Source: Vagococcus fessus (GTDB lineage Bacteria > Bacillota > Bacilli > Lactobacillales > Vagococcaceae). From it: 64,000 nucleotides of DNA. The DNA lies in the NCBI RefSeq assembly GCF_003987565.1, contig NZ_NGJY01000004.1:106612-170611 (forward strand). The letters run 5' to 3'. Every line of letters starts with the position of its first letter. Position 1 is the first letter of the stretch. Under the pieces are notes generated by a model. The model saw only the letters and a program-made list of their open reading frames with translations, did not search any database and was not told where the DNA came from. The translations under genes were made by a program, and so were the position numbers. Positions 51,986-61,294 of this stretch are shown here, piece by piece.

Positions 51986-52768
51986 ATGTCTGTTTATATT
52001 ATTTATTTTTTAATTATTGTATTAGCTAATACTGTAGGTGCTATTTCTGGAATGGGCGGTGGGGTTATTATCAAGCCTGTAATGGATGCTTTTGCATTTC
52101 ATCCACTGGCTGCGATCACATTTTATTCATGTGTGGCTGTCTTTACGATGTCGATAGCTTCAACGTATAAACAACTAAAAAATGGCTTTAAAATTGAGTG
52201 GCCGAAGGCAATTGCTATTTCGATTGGTTCTGTTTTTGGGGGTGTTTTAGGAAATAAATTATTTACATCCTTATTAACGTATTTTGGTGACCAGAAACAG
52301 GTCCAGCTACTGCAAATCGTTTTAACCGTGTTATCTCTTATTTTAGTACTAGTCTATACTTTAAAGAGTACAAGGACATATAAGCTCACACATTTAGTTG
52401 CTTACTTTGCAATTGGGCTATTTCTAGGTGGTTTTTCCACATTATTGGGAATAGGAGGCGGACCTATAAATGTCTCGCTACTAATTTTTTGTTTTAGCCT
52501 AACCATGAAGGAAGCGACGATTTATTCTATTGTAACGATATTCTTTTCTCAATTGGCTAAATTAGTAGAAATTGGAACGACTACGGGCTACAGTATTTTT
52601 GATTTGTCACTACTAGTGGCTATTATTCCAGCCGCAATTATTGGAGGCTATCTAGGTGGATACTTTAGTGGAAAGGTATCAGAAGAAAAAGTCTCAAAAA
52701 TATTTATTGCCGTTGTAGTGCTTGTCATTGTTATTAATGTAGTGAATGGTGTGATGTTGATAGTGTAA
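51986..52768 (+). CDS. TSUP (TauE/SafE) family membrane transporter
   Basis: A 260-residue protein with about eight helices in two repeated halves. Each half opens with a glycine-rich segment (ISGMGGGVIIKPVMDA near residue 22; LLGIGGGPINVSLLIF near residue 155), the TSUP signature. Family members export sulfite, sulfoacetate or related anions; the substrate here is unknown. AGAGGTGACC precedes the start, 24 bases after the lipoprotein gene. A terminator follows. Confidence 0.87.
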   Translation: MSVYIIYFLIIVLANTVGAISGMGGGVIIKPVMDAFAFHPLAAITFYSCVAVFTMSIASTYKQLKNGFKIEWPKAIAISIGSVFGGVLGNKLFTSLLTYFGDQKQVQLLQIVLTVLSLILVLVYTLKSTRTYKLTHLVAYFAIGLFLGGFSTLLGIGGGPINVSLLIFCFSLTMKEATIYSIVTIFFSQLAKLVEIGTTTGYSIFDLSLLVAIIPAAIIGGYLGGYFSGKVSEEKVSKIFIAVVVLVIVINVVNGVMLIV

Positions 52769-52799
52769 AAGCCAGAGCATATGCTCTGGCTTTTTTTTA
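52767..52799. terminator. Bidirectional terminator between TSUP and queG genes
   Basis: Perfect 14-base palindromic arms AAAAGCCAGAGCAT / ATGCTCTGGCTTTT with T-run. Confidence 0.93.
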
Positions 52800-53948
52800 C
52801 TATTTATTTAGTTTTTCTAAGACGTCATTTAATTCGGTTAAAACCTCTTGTTCGGTTTCGTTTTCTTGAAGTCTTGTTAAAAATGCAATTAATTCGCTAG
52901 GGTCTTTAGGTGCTAATTCTCCAGCAGCCCAGACCGCAGTTCCCCTTATTACGGGTCGTGGGTCTTTTTCAATAAGTTCTAGAAGGTGAGGTAGGGCTGA
53001 TTTTTGACGTGCATTTGCTAGTGCGATAATAGCATTTCGTTGAATAGGTTTCTTGCCACGCCAAGAGCCAGCAAGTGGCCCGTAAGTTTCTTTGAATTCT
53101 CGATTGGATATAGTCAAAAGAGGGACAAGTAATGGATTAACAACATCTGGATCGGGTTCCATCTCATCGTGTAAGTGAAAATCTTTCCCTTTATTATATG
53201 GACAAACTTGTTGGCAAATATCACAGCCATATATAATGGTTCTGATTTTAGAACGATACTCTAAAGGCATCATGTCTTTAGTTTGAGTTTGATAAGAGAG
53301 GCATTTTTTACCGTTCATTCTTCCATCGCCGAGTAAAGCTGTTGTTGGACAAAGGTCGATGCATTTTGTACAGTCCCCACATTTTGATTCGATGGGTGTG
53401 TCAGGTTCAAAGGGAATATTCGTAATGATTTCTCCTAAGTAAACATATGAACCGAATTCTTCGGTGATGAGTAAACCATTTTTTCCGATAAAGCCTAAGC
53501 CAGCACGTTGAGCTACAGCTACATCAATTAATTCCCCTGTATCAACCATTGGTTTGAAGGTGATTTCATCGGTATCTTCTGCTTTTTCTTGAATGGTTTG
53601 GATGAGTTTAGTTAGACGATCTTTTAGGATATCGTGATAGTCCATCCCCCATGAGGCGCGAGCAAAACTACCTCGACGTTCGCCTAGAACTGATGTTGGC
53701 TTCTTTGTAAGTTTTGTTGGATAAGCAAGGGCAATTGAAATAATCGAACGGGGTTTGTCGAAGATTAAATCAGGGTTAAGGCGTTCCTCTATGTTAGGGT
53801 GTTCAAATCCAGTTGTGTGTCCAGCTGCTTTTTGTTCTTCTAAACTTTCTTTTAAATGTGTAAAAGGTTCAGCTGATGCAAATCCTATTTTATCAATACC
53901 AATATCTTTACTGGCCTGTATAATATCATTTTTTAATTGGGTATACAT
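52800..53948 (-). CDS. queG: Epoxyqueuosine reductase QueG
   Basis: A 382-residue iron-sulfur, cobalamin-dependent enzyme that performs the last step of queuosine synthesis on tRNA. Two 4Fe-4S clusters are evident from [12 protein letters not shown] near residue 189 and CDICQQVCP near residue 237. A cobalamin-binding N-terminal domain ([13 protein letters not shown]) and C-terminal HEAT-like repeats follow the family layout. GAGGTGGGA precedes the start. Monocistronic. Confidence 0.95.
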   Translation of the reverse strand: MYTQLKNDIIQASKDIGIDKIGFASAEPFTHLKESLEEQKAAGHTTGFEHPNIEERLNPDLIFDKPRSIISIALAYPTKLTKKPTSVLGERRGSFARASWGMDYHDILKDRLTKLIQTIQEKAEDTDEITFKPMVDTGELIDVAVAQRAGLGFIGKNGLLITEEFGSYVYLGEIITNIPFEPDTPIESKCGDCTKCIDLCPTTALLGDGRMNGKKCLSYQTQTKDMMPLEYRSKIRTIIYGCDICQQVCPYNKGKDFHLHDEMEPDPDVVNPLLVPLLTISNREFKETYGPLAGSWRGKKPIQRNAIIALANARQKSALPHLLELIEKDPRPVIRGTAVWAAGELAPKDPSELIAFLTRLQENETEQEVLTELNDVLEKLNK

Positions 53949-53978
53949 GTTCCCACCTCATTTGTTTTCAGTAAGATG

Positions 53979-54007
53979 ATAGTAGCAATGAATAGAGTGA
54001 GATGCAA
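53979..54007 (-). promoter_or_regulatory. Putative promoter of queG
   Basis: On the minus strand TTGCAT (54002-54007), 17-bp spacer, TACTAT (53979-53984). Confidence 0.55.
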
Positions 54008-54060
54008 GCAAAAAAATAGTTTGAATCGGTATAGTTAGAACCTCAGACTAGCGACCGATT

Positions 54061-54088
54061 TTGTAAACGAGTGAAAGTGTGTTACAAT
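54061..54088 (+). promoter_or_regulatory. Putative promoter of mgtC-like leader transcript
   Basis: TTGTAA (54061-54066), 16-bp spacer, TACAAT (54083-54088). Transcription would start near 54095, giving a leader of about 310 bases before the gene. Confidence 0.6.
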
Positions 54089-54094
54089 ACGTAT

Positions 54095-54320
54095 GTATTA
54101 AAAATAAGTATGAAGCATTAACGCAATTGATTTTTAGGAAGTTTATTCACACTGGCGCAGCTAGAGGGCTGCAAGGATGCAACAGATGGTAGGGGTTGTG
54201 TCGTTTAAATGAGAAACAATAGAGCTGTTTAATTCAACTAGTTTACGGAACAAAACCTTATAAATATTTATTTTTAGTTAGAAAGCCACCCAGGGGTACA
54301 TTGGGTGGCTTTCGTCAATT
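54095..54320 (+). ncRNA. Long structured leader RNA of unknown class before mgtC-like gene
   Basis: No coding frame is seen in this stretch. Hairpins: GCAGC (54157-54161) / GCTGC (54168-54172); CAAC (54180-54183) / GTTG (54195-54198), flanked by CACA/TGTG; AAACA (54214-54218) / TGTTT (54226-54230); and a strong 12-bp stem GAAAGCCACCCA (54281-54292) / TGGGTGGCTTTC (54302-54313) near the end, lacking a good T-run. Purine-rich single-stranded stretches between the stems look like a metabolite- or ion-sensing RNA. It does not match the M-box, ydaO, yybP-ykoY or cobalamin consensus as I know them. Confidence 0.5.
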
Positions 54321-54406
54321 TTACGGGTAAACATCGAATTACTAGGTGTATTAAAAAAGGCATGATAAAATAAAAGTAACAAAAAGTAGTGAAGGGGAGT
54401 GGTGAG

Positions 54407-55102
54407 ATGGAGCCAATCGAAATCATTCAGCGTTTGTTACTAGCGATAGCTATGGCGGGAGCCATTGGATTTGATAGAGAATTTAAAAATCGACCAGCGG
54501 GTATGCGCACACATATTTTAGTTTGTGTCGGGGCAACACTAATTGCTTTAATACAAGAACAAATATCGGCCAATTCGATTCAATTTGCAATAGAAAATCC
54601 AGATTTGATGAGTTTGATTAAAGTAGATCCAGCTCGTTTGGTAGCACAAGTGGTCAGTGGGATTGGATTTTTAGGTGCTGGGACGATAATTGTGACGAAA
54701 CGTTCAGTTTTGGGTCTAACAACAGCAGCCTCTCTTTGGGCGGTTGCTTGTTTAGGGATTGCCGCAGGGCTTGGTTTATATCCCATAGCAATTGCAGGTT
54801 TTATTACAATTCAAATTACCTTATCATTACTGAATAAAATTTTAGTCGTCGTTCCGATGAAAAAGCTTGAAATTAAGTACATTCACCGACTAGAGGCGAA
54901 AGAATTTATCTCAGAATATTTTACTTTTAATGAAATCAAGGTAAGAGATGTTAACTTTGATGTGGAAAACTCAGAAGATGGTCGTAAGATTTACACAAAT
55001 GTTTACACTATCGAGTTACCTCGTGGGAAAAACTACGCGGACTTGATTGAGGATTTATCATTAAATCCAAATGTTATGAAAGTCAGACTAGTTGATTTAT
55101 AG
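54407..55102 (+). CDS. MgtC/SapB family membrane protein
   Basis: About 231 residues: four to five N-terminal helices (to about residue 145) with the MgtC signature GFDREFKNRPAGMRTHILV near residue 19 and SGIGFLGAGTII near 84. A soluble C-terminal ACT-like domain (EIKYIHRLEAKEFISEYF) follows. MgtC proteins help growth in low magnesium and in host cells by affecting ATP synthase or ion balance; the role here is inferred. The start at 54407 has GGGGAG seven bases upstream. It follows the long structured leader and precedes a phosphatase gene by 30 bases. Confidence 0.9.
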   Translation: MEPIEIIQRLLLAIAMAGAIGFDREFKNRPAGMRTHILVCVGATLIALIQEQISANSIQFAIENPDLMSLIKVDPARLVAQVVSGIGFLGAGTIIVTKRSVLGLTTAASLWAVACLGIAAGLGLYPIAIAGFITIQITLSLLNKILVVVPMKKLEIKYIHRLEAKEFISEYFTFNEIKVRDVNFDVENSEDGRKIYTNVYTIELPRGKNYADLIEDLSLNPNVMKVRLVDL

Positions 55103-55132
55103 TTAAAGTGAACGAAAGTAGAGGGTGATACA

Positions 55133-55879
55133 ATGAAAACATTAGTTAATTTTAGAGATATTGGTGGTATTAAAACACAAGATGGCAAAGAAGTTGTCAC
55201 AGGTAAATTATTTAGAAGCGGTGAGATTGTAAACCTCTCTGAAGAAGATAAGAAAGAATTTACAGAAACATATGGGATTAAAACGATTATTGATTTTAGA
55301 GGTGAGCAAGAAGTAGTAGAGCGCCCAGATGATACATTACCAGGTGTTTCTTATCTTAATATAGATATCATGCGTGATTCAAAAGGGAATACATCTAGTT
55401 TTGACGATTTGGTTGAGGTGACACAATCGTCTAAAGAACAAATGGAAAAAATTTATTATGATATTGTAACCACAGAATCTGGTCGTCATGGTTATAAAGA
55501 ATTTTTAGAGACTATCGTAAAAGATGATGAGCCTGTTATTTTCCACTGTTTTGCAGGGAAAGATAGAACAGGTATAGGGGCTGCACTAATTTTAGGATTG
55601 TTAGGTGTGTCTGAAGAAGAGATTAAACGTGATTATTTAAAAACAAATGAGCAAAGACGTGAAGCAAATGCTCAAATTGTGACAGAGTTAAAAGCTAAAG
55701 GGATGACAGAAGAACAATTATCAGAAATCTTAGTGATGATGACTGTTGATTTATCTTATTTAGAAGTGGCTCGTAAAGCGATTGCTGAAAATTATGGCTC
55801 GTTAGAAGAGTATGTCTATAACGGTTTAGGTGTAGAGCCTTCAGTTGTTACAACACTACGCCAACTTTATTTGAAGTAA
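55133..55879 (+). CDS. Tyrosine/serine phosphatase (PTP-like, DSP fold)
   Basis: A 248-residue protein with the active-site loop HCFAGKDRTG (CX5R, Cys near residue 142) of the protein tyrosine/serine phosphatase family. It begins with NFRDIGG, typical of the bacterial Lip/IphP-like group, which dephosphorylates phosphoproteins or phosphoinositide-like lipids. Its substrate is unknown. AGAGGGTGA precedes the start. It is 30 bases after mgtC and probably cotranscribed with it; a terminator follows. Confidence 0.87.
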   Translation: MKTLVNFRDIGGIKTQDGKEVVTGKLFRSGEIVNLSEEDKKEFTETYGIKTIIDFRGEQEVVERPDDTLPGVSYLNIDIMRDSKGNTSSFDDLVEVTQSSKEQMEKIYYDIVTTESGRHGYKEFLETIVKDDEPVIFHCFAGKDRTGIGAALILGLLGVSEEEIKRDYLKTNEQRREANAQIVTELKAKGMTEEQLSEILVMMTVDLSYLEVARKAIAENYGSLEEYVYNGLGVEPSVVTTLRQLYLK

Positions 55880-55886
55880 CTATTAC

Positions 55887-55920
55887 AAGACTTTCCTAAA
55901 TAATGGAGAGTCTTTTTCTT
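55887..55920 (+). terminator. Rho-independent terminator after PTP gene
   Basis: Ten-base stem AAGACTTTCC / GGAGAGTCTT (one G-T) followed by TTTCTTTT. Confidence 0.8.
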
Positions 55921-55971
55921 TTAGGGTAAGATAGTAGGGGAGTAGAAATGTTAAGAAAGAAGTTGTGTTAA

Positions 55972-57354
55972 ATGGAAGAAATAAGACTGATTAATACGAA
56001 TGACTTACATTCGCATTTTGAAAATTGGCCTAAGATAAGGCGTTATTTTAATCAACAACAAGAAAAGTCTGAAATTGAAGGGTTAACAACGATAAGTATC
56101 GATTTAGGTGATTTTTCAGACCGTGTTCATCCGTTAACAGAAGCGACAGATGGACAAGCTAACACGTTATTAATGAATCAAGCGAACTATGACTTAGTAA
56201 CAATAGGGAACAACGAAGGGATTGGAAACAGTCAAAAGGATTTAAACAGATTGTATGATAAAGCTGAATTTACTGTTATTTTGGGAAATGTAAGAGATAT
56301 AAAAACAGGTAAACAGCCACACTGGGCTAAACGTTATGACATTATTAAAAGTAAGGAAGGCACTAGATTAGGCTTCATAGGGCTAACTGCTCCTTATCCA
56401 TTAACGTATAATCCTAGCGGTTGGGACATTCTAGAGATTGAAGAAAGTTTACCATCTTTACTAGCTGAATTAACTCCGCAAGTGGATGTGATCATTTTAC
56501 TATCTCATTTGGGACTCCCATCAGACCGTGAGATAGCGGAAAAACACCCAGAAATCTCAGTTATACTGGGAGCACACACTCATCATTTATTAGAGAAAGG
56601 TGAAGTTGTAGGAGAAACGCTTATTACAGGTGCCGGAAAATTTGGTAGATATATCGGCGACACCAGGCTAAAAATTGAAGGTAAACAAGTTGTAGCTAAA
56701 GAAACATTCGCCATCCCTGTAGCTGCTTTACCTGAAATAGAGTCTGATGAATCTGAAATAAAAGAGTACTGGCAAGAAGGTGAAGTAAAATTATCTGAGA
56801 TACGCTTAGCTAATCTAAAGGAACCTCTTAAATTGACTGAGCCGAATGAGTGTCAAGAAATGTTAGTATCTGTTTGTTTAGAAGCGATAAAAGAAGAGGC
56901 GAACACAGAGGTAGCGTTACTTAATACAGGTTTATTTTTAGAAGAGCTAGCTAGTGGTGAAGTGACGGCCTTGATGCTACATAGATGCCTACCGCATCCT
57001 ATGCATTTAGTTCGTGTGACCTTAGAAGGAGCAGATTTGTTGGAATTTTTAAATAGTATAGAGGCGCAACGGACTCAATTAAAAGAACATCCTATCGTTG
57101 GAATGGGTTTTAGAGGAAAAGTATTTGGTGAAATTATTTATTCGGGTATTGAGAAGAATAATGAGGGGAAATTTTTATGGTTAGGAAAAGAGATAGATCC
57201 AAATAAGAACTATAGCTTTACGACTGTTGACCATTTATTATTTATTAAATACTTTCCTGTATTGATGGCCAAGGGAGAAATTGACTTTTTATTCCCAGCA
57301 TTTCTGAGACAGGTACTAGGTCAGTATTTAGAGACCCACTATTCAATAGAATAA
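55972..57354 (+). CDS. Metallophosphatase/5'-nucleotidase family (YunD)
   Basis: A 460-residue bifunctional nucleotidase-fold protein: an N-terminal metallophosphatase with TNDLHSHF at residues 9-16, DLGDFSDR near 45, GNNEG near 83 and LGAHTHH near 201, then a C-terminal nucleotide-binding domain. No signal peptide or cell-wall anchor is present, so unlike secreted UshA it should act in the cytoplasm, as Bacillus YunD does. The usual NHE(F/W) is NNEG. Substrate unknown. It lies upstream of yutD. Confidence 0.86.
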   Translation: MEEIRLINTNDLHSHFENWPKIRRYFNQQQEKSEIEGLTTISIDLGDFSDRVHPLTEATDGQANTLLMNQANYDLVTIGNNEGIGNSQKDLNRLYDKAEFTVILGNVRDIKTGKQPHWAKRYDIIKSKEGTRLGFIGLTAPYPLTYNPSGWDILEIEESLPSLLAELTPQVDVIILLSHLGLPSDREIAEKHPEISVILGAHTHHLLEKGEVVGETLITGAGKFGRYIGDTRLKIEGKQVVAKETFAIPVAALPEIESDESEIKEYWQEGEVKLSEIRLANLKEPLKLTEPNECQEMLVSVCLEAIKEEANTEVALLNTGLFLEELASGEVTALMLHRCLPHPMHLVRVTLEGADLLEFLNSIEAQRTQLKEHPIVGMGFRGKVFGEIIYSGIEKNNEGKFLWLGKEIDPNKNYSFTTVDHLLFIKYFPVLMAKGEIDFLFPAFLRQVLGQYLETHYSIE

Positions 57355-57401
57355 AAAAGGGATATAATGAAAGAGATTAAAAATAATAGGTGGTGAAACG
57401 A

Positions 57402-58085
57402 ATGGCAGATAAAGTAAAAGAACAAACTGAAAAAAATGTAGAAACAGAGTTAGAACAAACAACTCAAGAGGTGACTCCAGTAGAAGAGACTGATGCGCCT
57501 AAACCTAAAGAGAAAAAAGCTCGTGCAGTAATGTTGCCTGATGGTGATATTATGGTGGATGAATGCCGTTATCGTCTCGTTAAGAATTACCGAGAAAGTT
57601 TTGATATTGAATTATTTAATGATAGATACAGCGATGTGTTAAATCGTTACGAGTTTATCGTAGGTGATATGGGATTTGAACAATTACGTCTAAAAGGATT
57701 TTTTGCAAACAGTCAGAAAAAAATGCCTGTTGAACAGCGTATAGGATCATTACAAGATTACTTATATGAGTATTGTAACTTTGGTTGTGCGTACTTTATT
57801 CTAGAACGTTTAGGTGTACATCCGGTACAAGAGAATAATCGTAGCAATCGAAATAAACGCAATAACAAACGAAATAAGCCTAAGCAACAAGGGGCACATA
57901 TTCAAGAGAAGAGAGGGAAAGCTGATTCTTTCGATAAAAAAGGAAAGCCTAAAGCGCCAATTAAAAATAAGCGTCCTTATGATGCTAAAAAAACGGGTGG
58001 GAAAGATACAACTCAACCTAAGCAAACTAAACCGACAAGTGGTTCAGAGAAACGCAATTTTACAATTAGACAAAAAAGTGAATAA
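57402..58085 (+). CDS. YutD family protein with basic tail
   Basis: About 227 residues. A charged N-terminal stretch (~40) precedes the YutD/DUF1027 core (DGDIMVDECRYRLVKNYRE to YCNFGCAYFILERLG, about residues 47-147). An 80-residue disordered tail rich in Asn, Lys and Arg follows, suggesting RNA or nucleic-acid contact (inference). Function unknown. The start at 57402 has AGGTGG eight bases upstream; the GTGs at 57390 and 57393 overlap it. It is first of three tightly packed genes. Confidence 0.87.
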   Translation: MADKVKEQTEKNVETELEQTTQEVTPVEETDAPKPKEKKARAVMLPDGDIMVDECRYRLVKNYRESFDIELFNDRYSDVLNRYEFIVGDMGFEQLRLKGFFANSQKKMPVEQRIGSLQDYLYEYCNFGCAYFILERLGVHPVQENNRSNRNKRNNKRNKPKQQGAHIQEKRGKADSFDKKGKPKAPIKNKRPYDAKKTGGKDTTQPKQTKPTSGSEKRNFTIRQKSE

Positions 58086-58100
58086 GTTAGAGGTGTAAGT

Positions 58101-58871
58101 ATGACAAAAGCATATAAAGGTTACTTAATTGATTTGGATGGGACGATTTATTTAGGAAAAGAACCTATTCCAGCAGGCAAACGCTTTGTGGAAAGACTTC
58201 AAGAGAAGGAAGTGCCTTATCTATTTGTGACGAATAATACGACTAAGAAACCCTCTGTTGTACGTGATCGTTTAGAAAATGAATTTGGCATTGTCGTACC
58301 AGAAGAAACTATCTACACAGCATCATTAGCAACTGTAGATTATATGGATGCCTGTGATAAAGGGAAAAAAGTCTTTGTCATAGGGGAAGCTGGCCTGATT
58401 TCAGCAATTGAAGAAGCGGGTTATGTAATCGATACTGAATATCCTGATTATGTGGTAGTTGGGCTTGATAGCGAGTTGACGTATGATAAATTAGCAACAG
58501 CGACTTTAGCTATTCAAAAAGGAGCACATTTTATTGGGACTAATCCAGATAAAAACATTCCAACAGAACGAGGGTTAATGCCTGGAGCTGGGAGTTTATT
58601 AGCCTTACTTGAAACGGCGACACGTGTAAAACCTGTTATTATGGGGAAACCAGAAGCGGTAATTATGAATGCTTCATTAACTCGTATGGGTTTAACAAAA
58701 GAAGAGGTTGTGATGGTGGGCGATAATTATGAAACAGATATCAAGTCAGGTATTAATAACGGAATTGATAGTTTACTTGTTCTAACAGGCTTTACTCAAA
58801 AAGAAGAGGTGTCGACTTTGCCGGTTGCACCAACTCATATAGTAGATAGTTTGGATGAGTGGGAAATCTAA
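58101..58871 (+). CDS. HAD-IIA phosphatase (YutF/NagD-like)
   Basis: A 256-residue haloacid-dehalogenase hydrolase, subclass IIA: DLDGTIY at residues 11-17 (Asp nucleophile), [11 protein letters not shown] near 42, a cap domain, and the C-terminal GKPEAV...[12 protein letters not shown]. It matches the TIGR01457 group (YutF), which removes phosphate from small sugar or nucleotide phosphates. Its stop codon overlaps the next start by one base (TAATG), so translation is coupled. Confidence 0.9.
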   Translation: MTKAYKGYLIDLDGTIYLGKEPIPAGKRFVERLQEKEVPYLFVTNNTTKKPSVVRDRLENEFGIVVPEETIYTASLATVDYMDACDKGKKVFVIGEAGLISAIEEAGYVIDTEYPDYVVVGLDSELTYDKLATATLAIQKGAHFIGTNPDKNIPTERGLMPGAGSLLALLETATRVKPVIMGKPEAVIMNASLTRMGLTKEEVVMVGDNYETDIKSGINNGIDSLLVLTGFTQKEEVSTLPVAPTHIVDSLDEWEI

Positions 58872-59506
58872 TGACTAAGACAAGACTGACGACAGCAATC
58901 GGTTGGATTTGCTTGTTCTTATTTATTATTACATTTGTTATTACGCTGACGATTAATGCCTATCCACTTTATATTTGGGAAGTGTCTCATTTACAGATTT
59001 TAGATTGGGTTGATTTATCGAAGGCCGATTTATTAAAAAACTATCGTGAGCTGATGGGGTATTTGAATTTACCGTGGCGAGATGCCTTAGTTTTATCTGA
59101 TTTTCCAGTATCGGAATCAGGTGCTCTTCATTTTTATGAAGTAAAGAAATTATTTATGCTCAATTATGGCGTGCTGCTTATAACAGTTGTACCTGCTTTA
59201 GCTTTTTTGTACGCACTAGCTAAAGAATCTCGTCTATGGCAACTAGTAAGACCTTTTCAAGTTGGCGCAATGGTACCTGTTATAATGGGATTTTTCATGT
59301 TAGTAGGATTTGACCAGTTTTTTGTTGGGTTTCATCAGTTGTTCTTTGATAATGATGCCTGGTTATTTGATCCGCGAACAGACCCTATTATTAACGTCTT
59401 GCCACAAGAGTACTTTATGCACTGTTTTGCTTTAGGTTTTGCACTGCTTGAAGTTATCTTTATTATCGGAATTATAGTAGGGCGTCGTCAATTTAATCGT
59501 AAATAA
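58871..59506 (+). CDS. TIGR01906 family membrane protein
   Basis: About 211 residues with four to five hydrophobic helices (about 8-30, 98-118, 135-155, 183-205). Conserved loop segments include YRELMGYLNLPW near residue 60, FHQLFFDNDAWLFDPRTDPI and LPQEYF. This is the uncharacterised TIGR01906 family, commonly following yutF in Lactobacillales. The start at 58871 overlaps the yutF stop; a frame beginning upstream at 58859 has no ribosome binding site. A terminator follows. Confidence 0.87.
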   Translation: MTKTRLTTAIGWICLFLFIITFVITLTINAYPLYIWEVSHLQILDWVDLSKADLLKNYRELMGYLNLPWRDALVLSDFPVSESGALHFYEVKKLFMLNYGVLLITVVPALAFLYALAKESRLWQLVRPFQVGAMVPVIMGFFMLVGFDQFFVGFHQLFFDNDAWLFDPRTDPIINVLPQEYFMHCFALGFALLEVIFIIGIIVGRRQFNRK

Positions 59507-59512
59507 AAAACA

Positions 59513-59538
59513 GACTCATTTGAGTCTGTTTTTTTGTT
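59513..59538. terminator. Bidirectional terminator
   Basis: Twelve-base arms AAAACAGACTCA / TGAGTCTGTTTT with loop TT, between the TIGR01906 gene and the converging yutG-like gene. Confidence 0.92.
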
Positions 59539-59544
59539 TGTGGG

Positions 59545-60039
59545 CTATTTATCATCCTCGACAGCATGGGCGATACGACTTGCCGCTGCCGCTGCGATAG
59601 CGCCAACGATATCATCTAAGAACGTATGAACTACTTTGCCATCATGGATGTTTAGTTTTTCTAAAATGCCAGGTTTTACTTTGTCGATGTAACCATAATT
59701 AGTAAACCCAATAGAGCCGTAAACATTTACAATAGAAAGTGCCATGATTTCATCGATACCATATAAGCCCTTGTCTTCACTTAAAATTTCTTGCAGAGGG
59801 CTAAGTAGTTTTCCTTCTTCGGCTAAGATATCCAGTTGAATTCCTGTCACAATTGTATTTTGGACTTCACGTTTTTTTAAAACAGCACGAACATTTTCGT
59901 TACAGTCTTCTAATGTTAAACCAGGAACATAATCTTTTTGTAAAAAGAGAACCAATTCTCCAATATCAGAGATGGTAACGCCACGCTGTTCTAATAAATC
60001 TAATGATGTTTGTTCTAATAAATTTTTATCTACACTCAT
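59545..60039 (-). CDS. Phosphatidylglycerophosphatase A-like protein (YutG)
   Basis: A 164-residue PgpA-superfamily protein. The short form found in Firmicutes (YutG) lacks the membrane helices of E. coli PgpA. It keeps the acidic motif FLDDIVGAIAAA near residue 140. A role in dephosphorylating phosphatidylglycerophosphate is plausible but not shown. The start at 60039 has AAGAAGG eight bases upstream; the TTG at 60045 is too close. It accompanies yutD and yutF here, though on the opposite strand. Confidence 0.87.
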   Translation of the reverse strand: MSVDKNLLEQTSLDLLEQRGVTISDIGELVLFLQKDYVPGLTLEDCNENVRAVLKKREVQNTIVTGIQLDILAEEGKLLSPLQEILSEDKGLYGIDEIMALSIVNVYGSIGFTNYGYIDKVKPGILEKLNIHDGKVVHTFLDDIVGAIAAAAASRIAHAVEDDK

Positions 60040-60117
60040 TTCCAAGACCTTCTTTCTAACCTACGTTTTTCATAGTAATAGTACGTGTTTTACACGTTCA
60101 TTGCAAGAAAAAAACTA

Positions 60118-61131
60118 TTAAGGAGTTAATTTGCCATCAGCAAAAACGCTGGTACTATGAGCAGGTTGGGTACGAATAGTAGGTTCGATATAATGTAGCG
60201 CATTGTTAACGGCTGTTGGGGCTTCGCCGAATCCTGTAGCGATTAATTTAACTTTACCGTCATAAGAGCAAATATCTCCAGCCGCGTAAACACCTGGGAT
60301 GTTAGTCGACATATCACTATTGACTTTTATTGATTGGCGAGCAAGCTCAAGGTTCCAGTCGTTCATACCACCTAAGTGAGAAACAAAACCATAGCTAACA
60401 ATAAGGTGATCAGATAATAGTGTTTCTTCTTCAGTAGTTCTTGGATTAGTAATGGTAACAGAATCAATCGAGAGATTATCTTGTGTAGCACAATGGCTAA
60501 TAACATAAGGTGTTTTGATGATAACACCAGACTCTTCAAGTTGCTTTAAGCTATGTTCATGAGCTCTAAATGTGGGACGACGATGGACTAGAGTTACCGA
60601 TTTTGCAATAGGTTCTAGCATTAAGGCCCAATCGACAGCAGAATCTCCACCGCCGCAAAGGACGATGTCTTTTCCTTTAAATGCTTCTGCATTAGGGATG
60701 AAGTAATGAATTGAGTTTTCTTCTAAAGAAGTAGGGTAATCCAATTGTAACTTACGTGGTTGAAATGCCCCATTCCCTGCAGTGATGATGACACTTTTTG
60801 TGTAATGCTCTCCTTTTTCTGAAATGAGTTTCAACGTACCATCTGCTTGAGGGTGTAATTCGGTAACTTCCTCATTTAAGCAAATGGTATGATCAAAAGG
60901 TGACATCTGTTTGGTAAGATTTGCAATTAAATCTTTTGCTTTAATAGTAGGATATCCTGGGATATCGTAAATTTCCTTATCTGGATAAAGCAAATTAAGT
61001 TGTCCACCTAATTCAGGTAAACTCTCGATTACTTTAGTTTTGGCTTGCCTCATTCCAGCGTAAAAAGCGGCATAAAGTCCAGCGGGGCCACCACCTATAA
61101 TCGTTATATCAAAAATCTCATGTTGAGACAT
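60118..61131 (-). CDS. Ferredoxin-NADP+ reductase, thioredoxin-reductase type (YumC-like)
   Basis: A 337-residue two-dinucleotide-domain flavoprotein. FAD-binding GGGPAGLYAAFYAG is at the N-terminus and NADPH-binding CGGGDSAVDWALML near residue 165, with GVYAAGDICSYDGKV near 290. The redox CxxC of thioredoxin reductase is absent, and the C-terminal extension stacking on flavin is present, as in YumC. It reduces ferredoxin or flavodoxin with NADPH. The start at 61131 has GGAGGAA five bases upstream. Confidence 0.92.
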   Translation of the reverse strand: MSQHEIFDITIIGGGPAGLYAAFYAGMRQAKTKVIESLPELGGQLNLLYPDKEIYDIPGYPTIKAKDLIANLTKQMSPFDHTICLNEEVTELHPQADGTLKLISEKGEHYTKSVIITAGNGAFQPRKLQLDYPTSLEENSIHYFIPNAEAFKGKDIVLCGGGDSAVDWALMLEPIAKSVTLVHRRPTFRAHEHSLKQLEESGVIIKTPYVISHCATQDNLSIDSVTITNPRTTEEETLLSDHLIVSYGFVSHLGGMNDWNLELARQSIKVNSDMSTNIPGVYAAGDICSYDGKVKLIATGFGEAPTAVNNALHYIEPTIRTQPAHSTSVFADGKLTP

Positions 61132-61294
61132 AATTATTCCTCCATTCATATAGAACATGTGTGTTACTAGTAATCAGTATAAAATAATTATAGGAATTAC
61201 AACACAAATTTGATTTACTAAGAGAAAGTGATAGAAAAAAAGGATTAAATTCGGTATGATGGATGAGTATAAAAAACTAGGAGGTATAGAGATT

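Noticed and set aside
54095..54330. M-box (ykoK) magnesium riboswitch or tmRNA/RNase P RNA
   Set aside because: The conserved M-box GGAGGCTCCTATA-type segment and the RNase P or tmRNA core sequences are absent; left as unassigned.
57814..58098. 94-codon frame overlapping the yutD tail
   Set aside because: Alternative frame of the Asn/Lys/Arg-rich tail without a ribosome binding site; the yutF gene has its own site after it.
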